NCBI RefSeq assembly: GCF_014641735.1
Contig: NZ_BMIH01000001.1
Span: forward strand, 893,001 to 957,000
Source of the DNA: Sphingomonas metalli
GTDB lineage: Bacteria > Pseudomonadota > Alphaproteobacteria > Sphingomonadales > Sphingomonadaceae
Length of the DNA: 64,000 bases
Reading direction: 5' to 3'
Each line of letters opens with the position of its first letter. The first letter of the stretch is position 1. The position numbers were made by a program, and so were the translations under genes. Below the pieces are notes generated by a model, which worked only from the letters and a program-made list of their open reading frames with translations, did no database searches and was not told where the DNA came from. Positions 62,233 to 64,000 of this stretch are shown piece by piece.

Positions 62233-62370
62233 GATCCTCCCCACAACGTGGGGAGGGGGACCATCGCGCAGCGATGGTGGAGGGGGCGGCCACGAGCGCT
62301 GCGCCCGCGGCCCTCCCCCTCCACCCCGCCCTTCGGGCGCGGTCCCCCTCCCCGCGGAGCGGGGAGGATC
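62233..62370. repeat. Palindromic repeat pair, CCTCCCC family
   Basis: Left GATCCTCCCCACAACGTGGG and right CCCGCGGAGCGGGGAGGATC, with inner GGGGACCATCGCGCAGCGATGG and CCGCCCTTCGGGCGCGGTCC. Outer ends match 53329-53472. Between the carbonic anhydrase gene and the SRPBCC gene. Confidence 0.75.
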
Positions 62371-62373
62371 GCA

Positions 62374-62898
62374 TCAGTCCACCCGCCTCAAGTTCCTCGC
62401 ATAATCCCGCCCCCGCGCGGCATAATGCGCCGCCGACAGCCGCAATCCCGCCAGCGCCTCCTCCGGCAACGCTCGCACCGCCCGCGCGGGACTCCCCACG
62501 ATCAGCGTGCCCGGCGGGAAGCTCTTCCCCTCCGTCACCAGCGCCCCGGCACCGACCAGGCAGCCCGCCCCGATCGTCGCGCCGTTCAGCACGATCGCGC
62601 CCATCCCCACCAGCACGTCGTCGCCGATCGTGCAGCCGTGCAGAATCGCGTGATGCCCCACGGTCACGCCCGCACCGATCGTCAGCGGGCTGCCCGGATC
62701 GGAATGGAGCATCGCTCCCTCCTGCACATTGGTCCGCGCGCCGACCAGGATCGGGGTATTGTCCGCGCGGATCACCGCGCCGAACCAGATGCTCGCCCCC
62801 TCGTCCAGCCGCGCGTCGCCGATCACCTCGGCCGACGGCGCGATCCAGACCCCCTCGGCCAGGGTCGGCTGCGCCTCGCCGATCGCATAGCATGGCAT
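62374..62898 (-). CDS. Gamma-class carbonic anhydrase-like protein
   Basis: A 174-aa left-handed beta-helix protein from ATG 62898. Hexapeptide repeats run from residue 14 to about 150 (for example WIAPSAEVIGDARL, IGDDVLVGMGAIVL). The three zinc His are in GAMLHSD and VGHHAILHG. The YrdA/Cam family trimer catalyses CO2 hydration or acts in complex I-like assemblies. It begins one base after the malate synthase stop, which suggests cotranscription. Confidence 0.92.
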   Translation of the reverse strand: MPCYAIGEAQPTLAEGVWIAPSAEVIGDARLDEGASIWFGAVIRADNTPILVGARTNVQEGAMLHSDPGSPLTIGAGVTVGHHAILHGCTIGDDVLVGMGAIVLNGATIGAGCLVGAGALVTEGKSFPPGTLIVGSPARAVRALPEEALAGLRLSAAHYAARGRDYARNLRRVD

Positions 62899-62899
62899 G

Positions 62900-64000
62900 T
62901 CACGCCTTCTCCCGCTGCTTCGCCCGCGCACGATAGGCGTGGAGCAGCGGCTCGGTATAGCCATTGGGCTGCGCCGTCCCCTCGAAGATCAGCGCCCGCG
63001 CCGCCTGCATCGCCAGATGGTCGGGATCGCCCGCCATCGGCCGGTAGAGCGGATCGCCCGCATTCTGCGCATCGACCGTCACCGCCATCCGCGCCAGCGC
63101 CGCCTCCACCTCGTCTGCCGTGACGACGCCGTGGAGCAGCCAGTTGGCGATATGCTGCGAGGAGATGCGCAGCGTCGCGCGATCCTCCATCAGCCCGACA
63201 TCGTGGATGTCCGGCACCTTGGAACAGCCGACGCCCTGGTCGATCCAGCGCACGACATAGCCGAGCAGCCCCTGCGCATTATTGTCCAGTTCCTCGCGGA
63301 TGTCGGCCGCGCTCCAGTTACGTCCGATGGCCAGCGGCGGGGTGAGCAGTGCATCCAGCTCCGGCACCGTGGCTAGCGCTTCCTCCGCCTGCCGCGCGGC
63401 GACGTCGATCCGGTGATAATGGGTCGCGTGGAGCGTCGCGGCGGTCGGGCTCGGTACCCAGGCGGTGGAGGCGCCGCTGGCGGGATGCGCGCCCTTCTGC
63501 GCCAGCATGTCCGCCATCCGGTCGGGCGCGGCCCACATGCCCTTGCCGATCTGCGCCCGCCCGCCGAGACCGCAGGCGAGGCCGATCCGCACGTTGCGCT
63601 GCTCATAGGCGGCGATCCAGCCGGCCTGTTTCATCTCCCCCTTGCGGACCATCGGCCCGGCCCGCATCGCGGTGTGGATCTCGTCCCCCGTCCGGTCGAG
63701 AAAGCCGGTGTTGATGAAGACGATCCGGTGCCGCACCGCATGGATGCAGGCGGCCAGATTGGCGGAGGTGCGCCGCTCCTCGTCCATCACGCCGACCTTG
63801 ATCGTGTGCCGCGGCAGGGCGAGCAGATCCTCGACCGCATCGAACAGATCGTTCGTGAAGGCCGCCTCCTCCGGCCCGTGCATCTTCGGCTTGACGATAT
63901 AGAGGCTCCCCGCCCGGCTGTTCGCGCGCGCGCCGTGGAGGTCGTGGAGCGCGATCAGGCTGGTGACGATCGCGTCGAGGATGCCCTCGGGCGCCTCCTC
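62900..64000 (-). CDS. glcB: Malate synthase G, N-terminal part outside window
   Basis: The C-terminal 366 residues of a protein of about 720. It condenses glyoxylate and acetyl-CoA to malate in the glyoxylate bypass. Visible signatures are [49 protein letters not shown] and [20 protein letters not shown]. The 5' end runs off the right edge. No break in frame is seen. Confidence 0.96.
   Translation of the reverse strand, partial: EEAPEGILDAIVTSLIALHDLHGARANSRAGSLYIVKPKMHGPEEAAFTNDLFDAVEDLLALPRHTIKVGVMDEERRTSANLAACIHAVRHRIVFINTGFLDRTGDEIHTAMRAGPMVRKGEMKQAGWIAAYEQRNVRIGLACGLGGRAQIGKGMWAAPDRMADMLAQKGAHPASGASTAWVPSPTAATLHATHYHRIDVAARQAEEALATVPELDALLTPPLAIGRNWSAADIREELDNNAQGLLGYVVRWIDQGVGCSKVPDIHDVGLMEDRATLRISSQHIANWLLHGVVTADEVEAALARMAVTVDAQNAGDPLYRPMAGDPDHLAMQAARALIFEGTAQPNGYTEPLLHAYRARAKQREKA

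Noticed and set aside
1..64000. CRISPR arrays
   Set aside because: Repeats in the window are palindromic pairs in intergenic gaps with no regular short spacers and no cas genes.

Overview
The window is strongly GC-rich chromosomal DNA, and its gene set points to an alphaproteobacterium of the order Sphingomonadales (Sphingomonas-like). Supporting evidence is a cytochrome bo3 quinol oxidase operon, a SapC-family protein, DUF1289 and DUF1674 small proteins, two GGAAC-type promoters resembling those of the alphaproteobacterial general stress sigma factor EcfG, and many short palindromic intergenic repeats. This placement is inferred from gene content, because no rRNA gene is present. A single perfect 16-bp parS site (18946-18961) suggests that the region is not far from the chromosome origin.

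Layout. Positions 1-6629 are the right part of an integrated element. It has a GH-A-like glycosidase cut by the window edge, several small unknown genes, a D12-class adenine methyltransferase, a P4-type tyrosine integrase and a winged-helix protein. It ends in a 47-bp copy of the 3' half of a tRNA-Val(GAC) gene (attR), followed directly by that tRNA's own terminator. Core chromosome starts there. 6721-8630 holds two RgpF-like glycan proteins. 9015-11769 holds an SDR, small conserved proteins, a deaminase and, with 13159, an ABC1/UbiB kinase-like gene. 13367-17033 is a stress-type cluster: CsbD-like proteins, a triple-PAS LuxR regulator, a membrane protein and an entericidin-like lipoprotein. 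17278-24100 carries a Na+/H+ antiporter, parS, a secreted protein and cyoABCD. pncB follows.

25562-30633 is a tightly coupled four-gene operon on the minus strand. It encodes a 747-aa protein that looks like an alpha/alpha-toroid glycan-processing enzyme, a sugar-type SDR, a beta-propeller lactonase and a zinc alcohol dehydrogenase. Together they suggest oxidative, non-phosphorylative catabolism of an unidentified sugar. Divergent from it is a YciF-like stress gene with an EcfG-type promoter. 31509-46963 is mostly housekeeping: MBL hydrolase, tlyA, a large secreted protein, mpg, a DEAD-box helicase, an FAD oxidase, SapC, cytochrome b561, an ABC ATPase, a histidine kinase with its response regulator, and nadB. 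47090-64000 holds a serine beta-lactamase-like lipoprotein, polA, a flippase, the purH/heparinase/rpe/rsmB block, an SRPBCC-alcohol dehydrogenase pair, a gamma-carbonic anhydrase and the 3' part of malate synthase G.

Most gaps longer than 80 bp carry one of three palindromic repeat families, usually as two facing copies (REPIN-like). No CRISPR array, intact tRNA, rRNA gene or insertion sequence was found. The very long antisense ORFs were judged to be shadows caused by the GC-rich codon pattern.
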